From Mucidula mucida (Eukaryota > Basidiomycota > Agaricomycetes > Agaricales > Physalacriaceae): 38,629 bases of DNA. The DNA is taken from the NCBI GenBank assembly GCA_015501055.1, contig JADNYV010000322.1, positions 1 through 38,629 on the forward strand, in the 5' to 3' direction. Positions 1 to 10,626 of this stretch are shown in pieces. How positions within the stretch are numbered: the first letter of the stretch is position 1; every line of letters begins with the position of its first letter. The position numbers were made by a program, and so were the translations under genes. The notes beneath the pieces were generated by a model that was not told the DNA's origin, did not search any database, and saw only the letters and a program-made list of their open reading frames with translations.

Positions 1-843
1 CATTTCGGTCCATAACCCCGAATCGTCTGGGGTTAACCCTTCTTAGGACAGAACCTGCTGACATGGCTGTGTTTGCCACAGCTGAAGCAAAGTCCTCTTC
101 AACGTGCATTGTCAATGTCCATTGCCTGCCGGCTCCTCCATAGGTAACGCTGGTGACATCTTGTCGTGTAATTGGCATCGGGGGTGGGTTTGTAGGATTG
201 GCTCTGATATAGCCGCCTGCGGAGCTTGGGGCCGGGACTGCATGCCGGGCCTTTTGCTCACCATCCGCCTTCTCCACAACTGATCGATCTGAATGATCTG
301 CTTCTTCCAATCATTGTATTCTTCTGGCAACCCGTCTTGGCTGCCATAGATCTGGTCGATAATCTTCCCGTTGACATTGGTCTTGAGAAGACGGACAACA
401 TATGCATCATCCTTTGAATATCCTGCCTGAGTAAGCAGAATCTCAAACTTCTAGAAAAAGTCTTGAGCAGTGTCTTGCACCTGGCGCAACCGCTCGATCT
501 GGTCTTGCGCAAGGTTGGAGTCTACAAAGCTCTCCTTCAAGTGCTCCTTGAACTGCGCCCAGGAGACTGTCCATTCCTCTTCTTCCTCGCTAAAGTTCTG
601 GTCTGTGTAGTTCTGGACCCATGCATTGACATGATCTCCTCAGATGTAGGAGAGAACAACATTAATCCTTTTGGAGTCAGATGTAATATTGTTCTTCTTA
701 TCACGGATGTATGTGAACATCAATTGCCACCAACTCTTGTATTTGGTCTTGTCCCCGTTATAGTCGTAAGGCTTGCTGACAAGGGATCGGCCTTTGGGTT
801 TGACATCGGCGTGATAAGCGGGCTCGGGTGCTTTGTTGGACAT
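1..843 (-). pseudogene. Ty3/Gypsy gag, 5' part, decayed (left element)
   Basis: Capsid/nucleocapsid (Gag) gene of an LTR retrotransposon, cut by the window start. It starts at the ATG at 841-843 (MSNKAP). Reading down the minus strand it matches the gag at 36066-36995 along its whole length. The capsid part contains YKSWWQLMFTYI and ends in a zinc knuckle of the form CX2CX4HX4C near 65-95. It is broken: a TGA at 640-642 stands where the right copy has CGA, and a TAG near 450 stands where the right copy has CAG. Other differences also disturb the frame. The two copies are independent insertions, so they can be used to polarise the mutations. Known of the family: Gag coats the RNA in cytoplasmic particles. 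Inference: this copy cannot make full-length Gag. Confidence 0.9.
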
Positions 844-1441
844 GGTGAATTGGGGTGATGGGATCAGAGAGTGAAAGGGTGAAAGTAAGGATATGGGTGA
901 TGCGGGTTTGGATGAAACGGGTGAGGGAATGTTGGTTTGGATGAATAAGGGGGAATCGCCTAGATCTGCAATAGAATTTAGGACTTGGTAGGGTGGGGAA
1001 TGATGATGTGTATTGTAAGGTAAGTAAAGTAGGTAAGTATCGTAACTGTCTACACTATTTTACCGACTACTGACTATGTATCTACGGGAGCCCAAGAGCT
1101 CGTCACAAGTTTGCAATTGCCTAGCTGACGTCCCTCTGGTGTGAGGTAAGCCAAAGTTTTCCTGGGAACGGGGGTTGACCCGTAAACAGCGCCCACTGAA
1201 GTGCAACTGCCAAAAGTTCGTTCTCGTGAGAGCGGCTACTTCCAGCACCCGAGGCAGTTATCTCTAACTGTTAGCCGGCGCTACTGGGACCAATACACAT
1301 GTATGCGGATGTGCGCTGGAATTAGGAATCCGTTGATCTGTAAACAGGGAAGGGGATGGGGAATGTGCAATAATCAAATGGCAATGTGCTGATTGTCGAT
1401 CAGAGGTGTGTGATAAGTGGTAAAAAGTAGTTTTGATCTTC
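844..1441 (-). other. 5' untranslated leader of the left LTR element
   Basis: About 600 nt between the LTR and the gag start with no coding potential of its own. It is clearly similar to 35469-36065 in reverse complement, for example around 1180-1290 and 1320-1440. The primer-binding site should lie immediately next to the LTR end near 1441. I could not match it to a specific tRNA. Confidence 0.75.
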
Positions 1442-1970
1442 TGTTAGCAACTGACTATAGCCACAAGACTAAACCAGGTACCACAGCAAGAACTAAGGAG
1501 ACAGTGTTTATGTTCGTAAGACTAGGCTAGGCCAGGTGTATAAACGAGATTGGAACTAAAGTACAACAATGCTATACTACTGCTTAAATACTAGTAAGTC
1601 TGTGTTTGGGACTCCTTGTCCATACATATTTCCACTAGGGATAACTCTTCGCCCTTGACCCAATGTTGTATGCTACTAGTCCGTGAAACCATTAAATACG
1701 AGTGGTAACTGCATGTAAGTAATAATACTGAAACAACCATGTGTGCTACGAGTGTCGGTGGTGTATATACAATAGGAAGTCCATGAGGTATTGGCATGTA
1801 TGATGTCATCCATGTGTTGGGTGTGTGTCCGACATGAGTACGACTTCGGTAATGAAAAGGCGTATGATTGGTGACGAAACAGATGATGAAACAGTCCGTT
1901 GGTTGATAAGACAAGCCCCCCAATAAGATATGATAAGATTGAAAATGTGAAAATATGGCAATTCATAACA
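1442..1970 (-). repeat. 5' LTR of left Ty3/Gypsy element (529 bp)
   Basis: In element orientation the LTR runs from 1970 (TGTTATGAATTGCC) to 1442 (GCTAACA). It starts TG, ends CA and carries TGTTA/TAACA terminal inverted repeats. The boundaries come from comparison with the LTR at 34939-35468: similarity continues on the gag side but stops at 1970, where the flanks differ (ACTAA beside this LTR, GGCAC beside the other). A TATA-like TATTTAAG lies near 1583-1590. The partner LTR and its target-site duplication are outside the window. Confidence 0.87.
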
Positions 1971-3209
1971 ACTAACTCTACTTTGCTTGCTGCACCCTCA
2001 CATGTGTTTTGGGATGCATTATTGTATTTGTATTTGTAACCACATAAAATTAGCATGAATCTGGGCTGTGTAAGCCCTCACAACAAGGCTGCAAAATGTT
2101 TGGAGAGTGTAAGGGGGCTTGAATGGCTGGATTGGTCCATTTTGCCAGGGTGCAAAGGACTAGGAATGGGTGTGCTGTTGTATATCAGGCAAATATGTGT
2201 GTTTTATTCTCTTCTCTTTTCTTTTCTCCCTCAAAGCTTATTGTTCTGGTCCATGTTTCCTTTTCTATTTGCCTGTTCTTTGCTTTCAGCTTACCCTTAC
2301 CAACCCCTCACATCACTCTGCACTTTGATGAGGCTGTGGTTCTTGCTTTTGTAAGCAACCGGGCTTCACAATTTACAAATGTATTTGTATATATTGCTAA
2401 CCCCGCACAATTGCTCAAGAGTTGGTAGTGCACAAAAAATGCTTCAAGGGTTGGTAGTGCACACAAAAATGCTTTAAGTGTGCAAGTACTTATTAAAAGT
2501 ACTTGCATACACAAATGGTACAGATACTTGCCTAAAAGGCAAGTACCTAACCCAAATACTACAGTGTGGCAAGTCCGGCCTTTTGAAGGCAGATATTTAC
2601 CAAACGGGTTTTGAGTGCACCCAGGTAACCACTTGTGCCTTGCTTTAAATAAGTCCTATATCACTTACAGACAGGCTGTAATTCAATATGTAAGACGTGC
2701 AAGTACCTATATGGGTACCTGCCTAATCTTGCAAAACTTGATCCAACATGGGTTACATGTACCAGGTTACCCACAAGTACCTATGAGCCTGCCTAGCTCT
2801 ATGTCTACACACCTTGCAATTTAGTATGTACTAGAACTCATTGATTGCCCTAGACTCCCTATGCTCAACATTGGATTTGAAGGTATATTTGATATACATC
2901 TGCTTCCTAATTGCTTTTAAGTCTTGAGTGTAAAAAAGCAAAATCTGTATATAGTTCAGGGATAGAAGGTGGGTGGCAATATCCGTGAACAACTAACTGT
3001 AGAAACAATTCCAAATTTCAAACCCCTACCCAAACCCACCAAGTACCGGCACCCGCCTTACAAGTACGGGTGACCCGCTAAAATCACTACGGGTTCCTGT
3101 GGCTAGATAGATAAACAAGTTCACTAAATCTTACTTGTATATGCATGCCAAGTCCCAACACTACAATTCGGTATATAGTACACTCATTGTCCATCAAAAC
3201 TAAATGACA
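1971..3209. other. AT-rich non-coding stretch with short hairpins and repeats
   Basis: No gene seen. The sequence is more AT-rich than its neighbours. It holds a two-copy 29-bp tandem repeat at 2421-2479 (GTTGGTAGTGCACA followed by an A-run and ATGCTT), two consecutive hairpins built on the word GCAAGTACTT (2482-2506 and 2525-2545), and several further AAGTACC/GGTACTT words up to about 3130. A polypyrimidine tract lies at 2208-2240. Short ORFs here look accidental. It may be a remnant of a non-autonomous element next to the LTR. Confidence 0.5.
2482..2545. repeat. two adjacent inverted repeats sharing one word
   Basis: GCAAGTACTT (2482-2491) pairs with AAGTACTTGC (2497-2506) across a 5-nt spacer. 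TACTTGCC (2525-2532) pairs with GGCAAGTA (2538-2545) across TAAAA. Both are perfect. The shared word GCAAGTAC recurs nearby, so this is a local motif family rather than one chance palindrome. Confidence 0.6.
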
Positions 3210-5084
3210 CTACTTATCCGAACGGCTCGTCTTGGTGCTTTTAGCAGAGCCAACCGTTGTATTGTTCACCTAAATCACAAACCGAATAAGTAAAAAACAT
3301 AGAAAGAAATATTATGAAGCCTCACCTTCGTCGCAAACCTCAAAGAATTGAGCGACTCGCCCAAATGCGCCGCCATCGGCGACAGGTTCAAAATCATCTT
3401 ACATCTAATAAGCGCCCGATGCCTAGAAAGCGCGCAATCCACTCACCAGGGTCTTCGAGCTCCCACTCAACGAATACTGCAACAGATACGTCAGCTTCGA
3501 GTTCCGATACGGCACATGCTTCTCTCCCGCCGCGCCCTTCTCCCCAAGCGCGGAAATAACGTCTCCCAACGAGCTTAAACTCTTGTTGATGCTCTGCGTC
3601 TCCTTCAGACGCTCCCCCGTGATGCTGCCACCAAAGCTGACATTCAGCCGCTCGCTCCCAGCCAGATCGACGAGGTTCAACCAACCCTCGCAACGCTCGC
3701 CGACGATCTCGTTTGTGCCAGAGATTTTCAATCGGAAGACGGAATGGGATCGGGAGGAGCGCTCGTTCATGAGGGTGCTGGCGACGCTGCGTCGGGATTG
3801 GGCGCCATGAAGCAGCGTGCGGACGTGCGCAGGGGATGTGAGGGTAATGCTTGTGAGGTTGGTGACAGAGGTCGTGCGGGACTGCGCGTCGTGGCGAATC
3901 TGGTACTGGTTGGAAGCGCAGGGAGTGTTCGTCAAGAGGTCGATGATGGTTTCGTTGTACTGTAGGTTGTGTTAGACACATTCAAGGGAAAAGCTTACAC
4001 GACGCACGATTTCCAAAAATTGCCCCTCCAGCGTGTACTCCCAGCCTTTAGTCTTGAGGTCGCGAGTGACACGGAATATCTGGTCGAACGCCCGAGGAAT
4101 CATGCCAACAGTTTCTTCTGTCTATAAAGAATGAATTAGATTAATTCACATCATAGTAATTGCACTCACTGAACCACCCTCCATCGTAAACGACTTTCCG
4201 GAGCCAGTCTGTCCATAGGCAAAGATGCAGACGTTGTAGCCGTCTGTACAGCTCTGCGCGAGCTGCGACACCTCCGCGAACACGTCTGCCTGTGTCGATG
4301 CTGGGTCGAACACGCGGTCGAATGAAAAGGTATGAACGTCTTTTCGCTCGTGGCCGGTGGCGCTCTCGCTGGTGGAAGTGACGACGATCTCCTTCTTGTC
4401 CTTGCTGTATGATACCTGGGCAAGGTCTGGCGACGGGTCCGGCCGCACTCGACAAAAGACGCGAATATTCCCCTTCAATTCCTGGATGGTATTGTGCAGC
4501 TCGCGGCGAATGCACTCGGCGTCGATGGCTTCCGACCGTAAGGCGTCCATCTCCGCGCGTAAAGCAACAATCTCGTCCGAAAGGGCGCAGTTCTGGTCGG
4601 ATTTGTCGCTAAGCTGAGCCTGCAGGTCGCGGGTTGTGGCCATGAGTTGGGCAACATTGTCCTTGGACCGCTGCAGCTCCGCGCGTGCAATCTTCAAGTC
4701 ACCCTCCAACTCGTCAACCTGATGCTGCCCCTTCTGTATGTCGTACTCCAGCTCCGATATCTGCATGGCATGCGTGCGTTTTAGGGTGGCGATCTCATCA
4801 TTGGCGAGATTGAGAGAATGTAGGTGGTCCCGCGCCTGCGTCTTTGCGTCTGATAGCTGTTTCGTCAGATCCGTTATCTGGTTCGCCCGCGCACTGGTAG
4901 TAAGCGTTGGCGCTCGCGGTTTTGTCAAAGGCTGCGGCTTGTTCGTCGAGGCAGGCTTGGGTTGGAGAGGCCGCTGGATTTTTCGAGTGGGCCCTTCATT
5001 CTGGTCCTGGGCTTTCCTTTTGAGCGTCGGTGCAGATGATCTGTCGGGTGAATTGCTTCGGTATCGCGGAAGGCGGGAGGACAT
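3210..5084 (-). CDS. kinesin-14 (Kar3/KlpA-type minus-end-directed motor)
   Basis: ATP-driven microtubule motor with a C-terminal motor domain; the family acts in spindle assembly and karyogamy. I reconstruct five exons: 5084-4170, 4121-4008, 3959-3447, 3397-3326 and 3269-3210. They are joined by four 48-56-nt GT..AG introns in consistent phase and give 557 aa with no stop. Residues 1-65 are basic and Pro/Ser-rich, a likely microtubule-binding tail. Residues 68-203 are heptad-rich coiled coil. The neck ELKGNIRVF at 202-210 is the kinesin-14 signature just before the motor. Motor motifs: P-loop GQTGSGKS 291-298, SSRSHS 411-416, DLAGSE 441-446. The domain ends LRFATKVNNT, as in Kar3 relatives. 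The length is short for the family because the stalk is short. It appears intact and functional; assignment to subfamily is firm, but the cellular role is inferred. Confidence 0.95.
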
Positions 5085-6427
5085 CGCGAGAAAGGCGACA
5101 ATGATGACGGCGAGAGGCTAGAAAGGGTAACAATTGCCAAATTAGGTTGTCCAACTTTCGGGGTAAATATTTTCAAACTCCGAAGGACGCGTCTATCACG
5201 TGTACGAAATGCTCATCCTCCAAAGCCTCGCTGGGTTGCCAATCCCTTGATGCTACAGAGACCGCTTCACGAGCTCCCCATTATTTCCCAACGATCAGAA
5301 CCACTGCACATTTCCCGCAGTCGTCCACGTCGGCGTCACCTTCTCCTGCCTCAGGACTTACAGGCGCCCGAATTGTACAGTTATGTCAACAATTGGGCTA
5401 TTGGGACATCCACCAACAATGAATTCGAACAAATGTTCAATCTTCTCGTAGATCAATACCTCGACATAACGACGTGCGAACGCAGAATTGCTCGTCACCC
5501 TTTCCTACATCTAGGTCTGTCCACATCATTGGACATCCTGGACCGGCATATACAAGACACTATAGCCTCTCAATCATCCATGTCCTGTCGCGTTTCACCA
5601 GCAGTGGATCACGCTTCCTGTTTACCACTGAATCAAAAAGTTTTTTTGTGCAAGCATATAGCTCATCTACTAGAGACAGTGTGTTCCCCATATTCCGGTC
5701 GTACTGGAGCCGAACGTTTTGAATTGCAAAAACAATAACTTTGACAGACGCAAAACCAAACTCAACCAATGATTTGCTTATTCCCTTCTACTTCTTTGAC
5801 TTACCAAATGACACGGACGCTGTTGGCCTAGACGCCGAACAGTACTGCCGCTGGACCTCCTGGACTCGTTAACACAGATTCTAGGTTGACTGGTACGAAA
5901 GCGACCACCATTCTTCTTCTTTCCAAGCTTACCCTCCGTCGAGGACATTGGGTCCGACTTTGGCGACCTACCACATGTATCACTCCACTGCCTTCTATCC
6001 AAAATACAATCGCAAACCCCATGGATTGCGCGAGAGCGGCCGTCATTGACGTGACGGTCGATATGAAGATACAGCATGGAATCTCCTCTGCTCATATTGC
6101 TCGTTCTCTTCGTGGTTGGAGCCACACATGATTTATCTCCAGGACCATATGTGCGAGGCGAATCCTACTCTACCTGACACAGATCCGCATTCTGCCCTGT
6201 GCTCAAACCTACCAGCTCCCTGCCTCCATTCTACCCGCCTCGTGGATATCTCAATGCCAAGCCCATCCTTCTTGTGCTCGTGACGCAATCGCATGTGGGA
6301 CTACCTCGGGCGGAAGGCGTCGCTAGGAAGGCGACAATATGTTGATGAGCTTCTATTGCATGATACACCGCCCTCGGAAACATAGATAAGGGCGAACCGG
6401 GACGCCCATCGTCTCCCTGCGTTCGCG
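5085..6427. other. divergent intergenic region, no confident gene
   Basis: This 1.3-kb stretch separates the divergently transcribed kinesin and aminopeptidase genes, so it must contain both promoters. A 163-codon open frame runs on the plus strand at 5247-5738; its middle (around NEFEQMFNLLVDQYLDI) looks protein-like, but I recognise no family and see no convincing splice continuation. Frames on both strands between 5778 and 6131 are mutually overlapping and unconvincing. It may be a decayed gene. The 100 nt before 6428 are presumably the aminopeptidase promoter and leader. Confidence 0.4.
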
Positions 6428-7918
6428 ATGAGGTTCGCGACGATTATCTCTGTCTGCGCTGCTGCCGCTACCGCTGTGTACGCTGTACCGGTAACCAAAT
6501 CGGAGATTCTCGAAAAGTCTGCTGCTGGCCTTCGTCTCATTCGTTTAGCGGAAGGCGCTGACCCGGTATGGATGACCGAGGACGAGAAATTGGAACTTAT
6601 GCGCAACCAGACCGGCTTCGTACGTATCCCATCCATATATTCAATCCACATACTCATTATTTCCCCAGTTCGATATCACTGATGTCTCGAAACTCGACCG
6701 AGTTAAATCTCTAAAGAAGGCTCCAGCCGTCGAATGTAAGCATCCTTCGTCCAACACAGTCACTATCTGCTAACGCGCATTTCATATACTTAGATCCTGC
6801 ACCCTCGCATCAATCCGAGATCAAACCTCTCCTCGACACGCTCTCCATCCCCAACATGGAAGCAAACCTCGCCAACCTAACCGCCTTCAACAACCGTTAC
6901 TACCGATCCAGCACCGGCGCCGACGCATCCTCCTGGATTCTCGACACCGTCTCCTCCGTACATTCCTTTCCACTTTCCAACAATACCCCGCCTAACCCTT
7001 CCCAGATAGCCGCCGAATCCACCGCGTCCGCCGCTCTATTCTCCCACTCCTTCACGCAAAGCTCCATCATCGCTAAAATTCCCGGAACATCCGGTTCGTC
7101 TTGTTTCCATCCACTCTGCTCCCCATCATTATTACTAACATGCCATACCAGATGGACCTATAACGATTCTCGGCGCACACATGGACTCCATCAACCTCCG
7201 AAGCCCGACGAGCGGCCGCGCGCCAGGTGCCGACGACGACGGCAGCGGGTCCGTCAACCTCATCGAGATCTTCCGTGCGCTCCTCGCCGCAGGATTCACG
7301 CCCACGACTCCAGTCGAGTTCCACTGGTATGCTGGGGAGGAAGGCGGGCTCCTTGGGTCGCAGGATATCGCTGCGAGCTATGCGGATGCGGGGAAGGAGG
7401 TCAAGGCGATGATGGAGCTGGATATGACTGCGTAGTAAGTATGTGCTTATCTTTTCTGTTTAGGTGGCTTGATACTGATTGCAGTGGGTAGTTTCCAGCC
7501 AGGGACTGAGGAGGTCGTTGCTTTCATGACTGTAAGTCCAAAAAAATCTTCTCCATATGTGATAACCAATTTGATTCTTCCAGGACAACGTCGACGCCGG
7601 CCTCACTACATTCGCTGAATCGCTCGTCGATGAATACCTCGCGTTCGGCTATGTAGAGAACGAGGTACGTCTTGTTGAGCTTCCCCGATACGCACTAGTA
7701 CTTACCGATGTTGACTAGTGCGGCTATGGCTGCTCCGACCACGCCAGCTGGTTCGAAGAAGGATACCCTCCGTCATCCCATTCGAAACCGTCTTCGGCAC
7801 GGACAACCCCAACATCCACAGCACCACCGACACGACCTCCGTTGACGGCTTTTCGTGGACTCATTCGTTGGAGTTCGCCAAGTTGGGGTTGGCGTATGTA
7901 TATGAGCTTACTGCCTAG
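6428..7918 (+). CDS. secreted leucine aminopeptidase, family M28, one frameshift
   Basis: Zinc exopeptidase that removes N-terminal residues from peptides outside the cell. Exons: 6428-6619, 6669-6735, 6794-6957, 7006-7093, 7152-7434, 7492-7531, 7584-7664 and 7719-7918; about 371 aa. Residues 1-19 are a signal peptide ending VYA. Metal and catalytic motifs are all visible: GAHMDS, ADDDGSG, EEGG, ELDMTA and NPNIH, plus the CGYGCSDH cysteine region. The intron at 6958-7005 is 48 nt, in frame and stop-free, so naive ORF reading keeps it; the family alignment says it is spliced. The acceptor of the 7435-7491 intron must be the TAG at 7489-7491 to give DMTAYFQPGTEE. Oddity: exon 8 lacks one base near 7767 (a CCC run), which breaks the frame between EEGYP and SVIPFET, upstream of the last zinc ligand. 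It is either a recent pseudogene or a consensus error. Confidence 0.88.
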
Positions 7919-8196
7919 ATACCCTCTAATGAATATGTTCACCTGCGCGTGCGATCTAGGCTTGGTATTGTTATCTCTTTGATTCTGGTGGCTTCTCACG
8001 CGTCCTCATCCGACGCTGTTATGAGGGCACACGATCAGGACATCATCCCTCGACCTCCTGCACCCATGGTTGAATCTTTGCCTCAGGTTGAAGGTGCCTG
8101 CAATGTCGACCAGGATAAGAATGCCCTGTGACCTATCCAGTCGACGTTGACGGAAGGCTCGGACAAGTGATGAAAGAAGGGCGTTTATTCTACCAG
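7919..8196. other. 3' flank of the aminopeptidase, nothing assigned
   Basis: Presumed 3' UTR and intergenic sequence. A 60-codon frame at 7949-8131 begins with a hydrophobic stretch, but nothing else supports it as a gene. Confidence 0.4.
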
Positions 8197-8520
8197 TTGA
8201 GCTTACACGCATATGTGGCGCATGAAGTAGAAGCCTCAACGGCTACTATCAACATCCCTTGAGGAACTCAAGACCCTACTTGCTTCTCGAATTTGCTCTT
8301 ATCAAAGACTTCGGCATAGCCATTCGCACTTGTTCAGCGGATTAGAGGAAGAACAATTGTGAACATGTCGCGATCGCCACTTAAAGTCAGAAATGCGCCT
8401 GCAGATATCGTTTCAGGGAGGACTGCTAATCAAGACCGACGTTACCTTTAGGAGAGGTTTCCCATTTTGAATCATCAGTCGAGAACCGTGGTGCTGGCTC
8501 GTCCTTTGGCGAAATTTTTG
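8197..8520 (+). pseudogene. acyltransferase gene fragment 1
   Basis: The start (TTGAGCTTACACGCATATGT, preceded by a splice-acceptor-like CCAG) matches the first bases of exon 6 of the intact acyltransferase at 16008. Similarity continues through the ACTATCAACATCCC and TTCGGCATAGCCATTCGCAC blocks up to about 8335. Compared with the intact gene it carries internal deletions, including one in the EALDIATRF region that is shared with the fragment at 11167. The remainder (8350-8520) matches only that second fragment. There is no usable frame. Inference: both fragments descend from one damaged paralogue that was later duplicated. Confidence 0.7.
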
Positions 8521-8722
8521 AGGCAACCGCCTTGTCTGTCAGTGCCAGCTACCGAGGCAGCACCGAGATCCTCCTCGTCAACTCGGTTTTACAGTTGTCC
8601 TGGACTGCTTTACAGGTCAACAATGCTAGGTTGAGGTCGGAATAAGAGAACATGACCCTCTCTTAGGACGCCTTCAAGGGAGAGCGTACCTGGTACCTGA
8701 TCGCGATCGTCAATTTGTTATC
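8521..8722. other. spacer between acyltransferase fragment and module A
   Basis: No gene. A 29-bp block around 8559-8587 (CACCGAGATCCTCCTCGTCA) is repeated with few changes at 11842-11871. The duplicated block that includes the acyltransferase fragment therefore extended at least this far before being interrupted. Confidence 0.4.
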
Positions 8723-9659
8723 TTGACCAAAACGATCAACCGACATTACGCGCTCGATACCCTCATGGATAACGCTAGCAATGTAATTGACGTGGCCAGC
8801 GTACCATTTCAAGAGCATCTCGCTAGTGCCTCTATGACATTACCAGCAAACAATGCAGGTTCTCTAAATGTCGCGTCATCGAAGAAACTTGTCACTAAGA
8901 ATTGGAATAGCTCTATCAACCACTACTTCTCTTCAAGTCCAATACAACACCCCCAACTTGTTCCTAACAACACATTCGTCACACCTTATCGACGAGGCGA
9001 CCAAAGCGTACCAGTATTCCTCTCTTATTACTCTGATGTATGCTCAACCTTCCGGTACAGACACATGCATTCCGTCGAAGCCATATGCGCTGCATTTACA
9101 CAATGCATTACTGGCAGCTCTGACCCATCCCAGTCCTTCCTTGACCTCACAAGCGAGTACCTCCCAGACACCGCATCTATGTACGTACTACTAAACCCTC
9201 TTTTCCATTTCCCGTTCCCTCTCTCATCAACATCCTGCTCAGCTCTCAGTAATAGACACAGTTACCTCGCTAGCTGGGGACGTCTCGGCCGCCGTACACA
9301 AAATCGACCGGATGGCACACAGAGTTGATGAACTCACCGCGCGCTCTCAGGATCGCTGGAAAGAGTACCAGGTCATCACAGACCGTGTAGGCAGATTATC
9401 AAAGGAGCGCGTAGAGGACGAGTTGGAGAGATTGAATGGAGAAGCAGAAGCCCTCAAGGCGGAGGCTTTGGAGGCGGAGCACGCAGCTACGGATGCCGCG
9501 CATGCTGCGGCGCGGGCGTCAAAGATGGCTGTGAAGGGTGCTAGCGAGATGAGGACTTCGGTCGGTGTCATGCAAAGTGTGGGCGCGTTGATTAAGGAGC
9601 TGGAAGCGATGTGGGCCCATATGAGACCACGCATGCCTTTGGTTCAGCTCAATTTGTAG
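8723..9659 (+). CDS. coiled-coil protein of unknown function, module copy A
   Basis: No family recognised. The firm part is the last exon, open to 9659: from 9247 (LSVIDTVTSLAGD) through the ATG at 9312 to a stop after PLVQLNL. This is an Ala/Glu-rich heptad helix (VEDELERLNGEAEALKAEAL, then many Ala residues). Upstream an exon from about 8723 to 9186 gives frames with EAICAAFTQCITGSSDPSQS. A GT donor at 9187 and the CAG acceptor at 9244-9246 join them in phase, but the N-terminal frame is uncertain because a competing frame is open from 8868. It is paralogous to 20530-21218. The protein resembles a cytoplasmic structural coiled coil; no signal peptide or transmembrane segment is visible. Its repeated association with the 95-aa ORF downstream is the main clue to its nature. 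Confidence 0.5.
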
Positions 9660-10335
9660 TCTACGTGGTTTGGTTTTGAGGCAAGGTTTTATGTGAGTAT
9701 ACAACCTTTATCTTAGTTGACCTGCAATCTGAAGGAAAATTTACTGATTAGTTGTAGAATCAACATACAAATTACGTCTGGTGACAGACTCAGAACAGAC
9801 TTCATCAGGTATGGCAATGTATAACTGGCAATCCCTTGACTGAATTCATTGCCATGGGCGGAGAACCGATTGCTGGGACGGAAACGCGTGCCAACCAAGT
9901 TTGGAAAGCCCAGGCTTGGCTCAGACCGCCACCATCCTGAGGCTTCTTCGTTGTACTAGCCGAAACAAGGCTCTCAAGCGAAGCTGTATAGACGGTTTTG
10001 ATAGCGGAACTCAAGGGTAAGCCCGCTTGCGATATTAACCTTTTGATAACAACACAGAGATTGTTCTAGTCTTCATTTACATCCTCTCGAACGTGATGTC
10101 GTTCGGTTTCATCCCTTGGTTCAATAAAGGCCACGGTCAACGGCCTTCTCTTCTCTCCAGGATCCCTGGTTAAAAGACAACATGTTACCGATGGGCGCCC
10201 GCCGATTTGAACACTGAATAAAAAAGGAAATAATTGCTTGGTGTATTGCTTCATTTCTTCTTCACGTTCAGAGAGGTAAAGTGCTCTTTCCATTCCGTGG
10301 TACCTCCCTCACCGCTTCCGTGCGTAGACCGCAAC
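9660..10335. other. conserved spacer between the two genes of module A
   Basis: Non-coding by inspection but clearly similar to 21219-21840 in module B. Shared blocks include TGGCTCAGACCGCCACCATCC, CTCTCAAGCGAAG, TAAGCCCGCTTGCGATATTAA and the GTTACCGATGGGCGCC box about 150 bp before the small ORF. The similarity of non-coding sequence shows the whole module was duplicated as DNA, not as cDNA. Confidence 0.6.
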
Positions 10336-10626
10336 ATACCTGTCACTCGCGCGTTGAGTACGATTCCTCATTTCGATATACCCATGGCCTTTGGGTACCT
10401 ACTGCCAACGTTATCTGAAAGACAATCTCCCGACGCCGACACGCTACATGTCGAATCGAGACGTATTTGGAGCAGAGCGCTGCTCGAAGACTTGCGAACC
10501 GGGACGACCCTCGTCTTAGCGGACAACACTTCGCCAGATGGAGTCATGCCGTCTGGAGAAGTGCTTAGCGCTTTGAGAAGTAGGTTGGGATTGGACGGGG
10601 AGCCGGAATGGTTTCCTTATTACTGA
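10336..10626 (+). CDS. small conserved ORF, module copy A (start codon altered)
   Basis: Paralogue of the 95-aa ORF at 21841-22128, about 80% identical by eye over STIPHFDIPMAFGYLLPTLS and onward to the shared C-terminus WFPYY. No family recognised and no signal peptide. The homologous start codon here is ATA (10336-10338) instead of ATG, and the copy has one extra codon in the PVTRALST segment. It could start at 10384 (MAFGYL) or, in a long in-frame extension, at 10234 (MLGVLLHFFF). The coding frame is otherwise preserved without stops, and most differences are conservative. Inference: constrained until recently, possibly now translated from a new start. Confidence 0.55.
   Translation: MPVTRALSTIPHFDIPMAFGYLLPTLSERQSPDADTLHVESRRIWSRALLEDLRTGTTLVLADNTSPDGVMPSGEVLSALRSRLGLDGEPEWFPYY

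Noticed and set aside
463..858. A 131-codon plus-strand hydrophobic frame (and its partner 36051-36470 minus)
   Set aside because: It is antisense to gag in both copies, so its conservation follows from gag.
3394..3981. A 195-codon minus-strand frame and several plus-strand frames over the kinesin gene
   Set aside because: They are other-frame readings of kinesin exons; the kinesin frame carries the conserved motor motifs.
5247..5738. A 163-codon plus-strand frame as a gene
   Set aside because: No family, no splice support and unusual composition; left as an unassigned region.
6301..6657. A 118-codon minus-strand frame over the start of the aminopeptidase
   Set aside because: It is antisense to exon 1 and the signal peptide and has no recognisable content.
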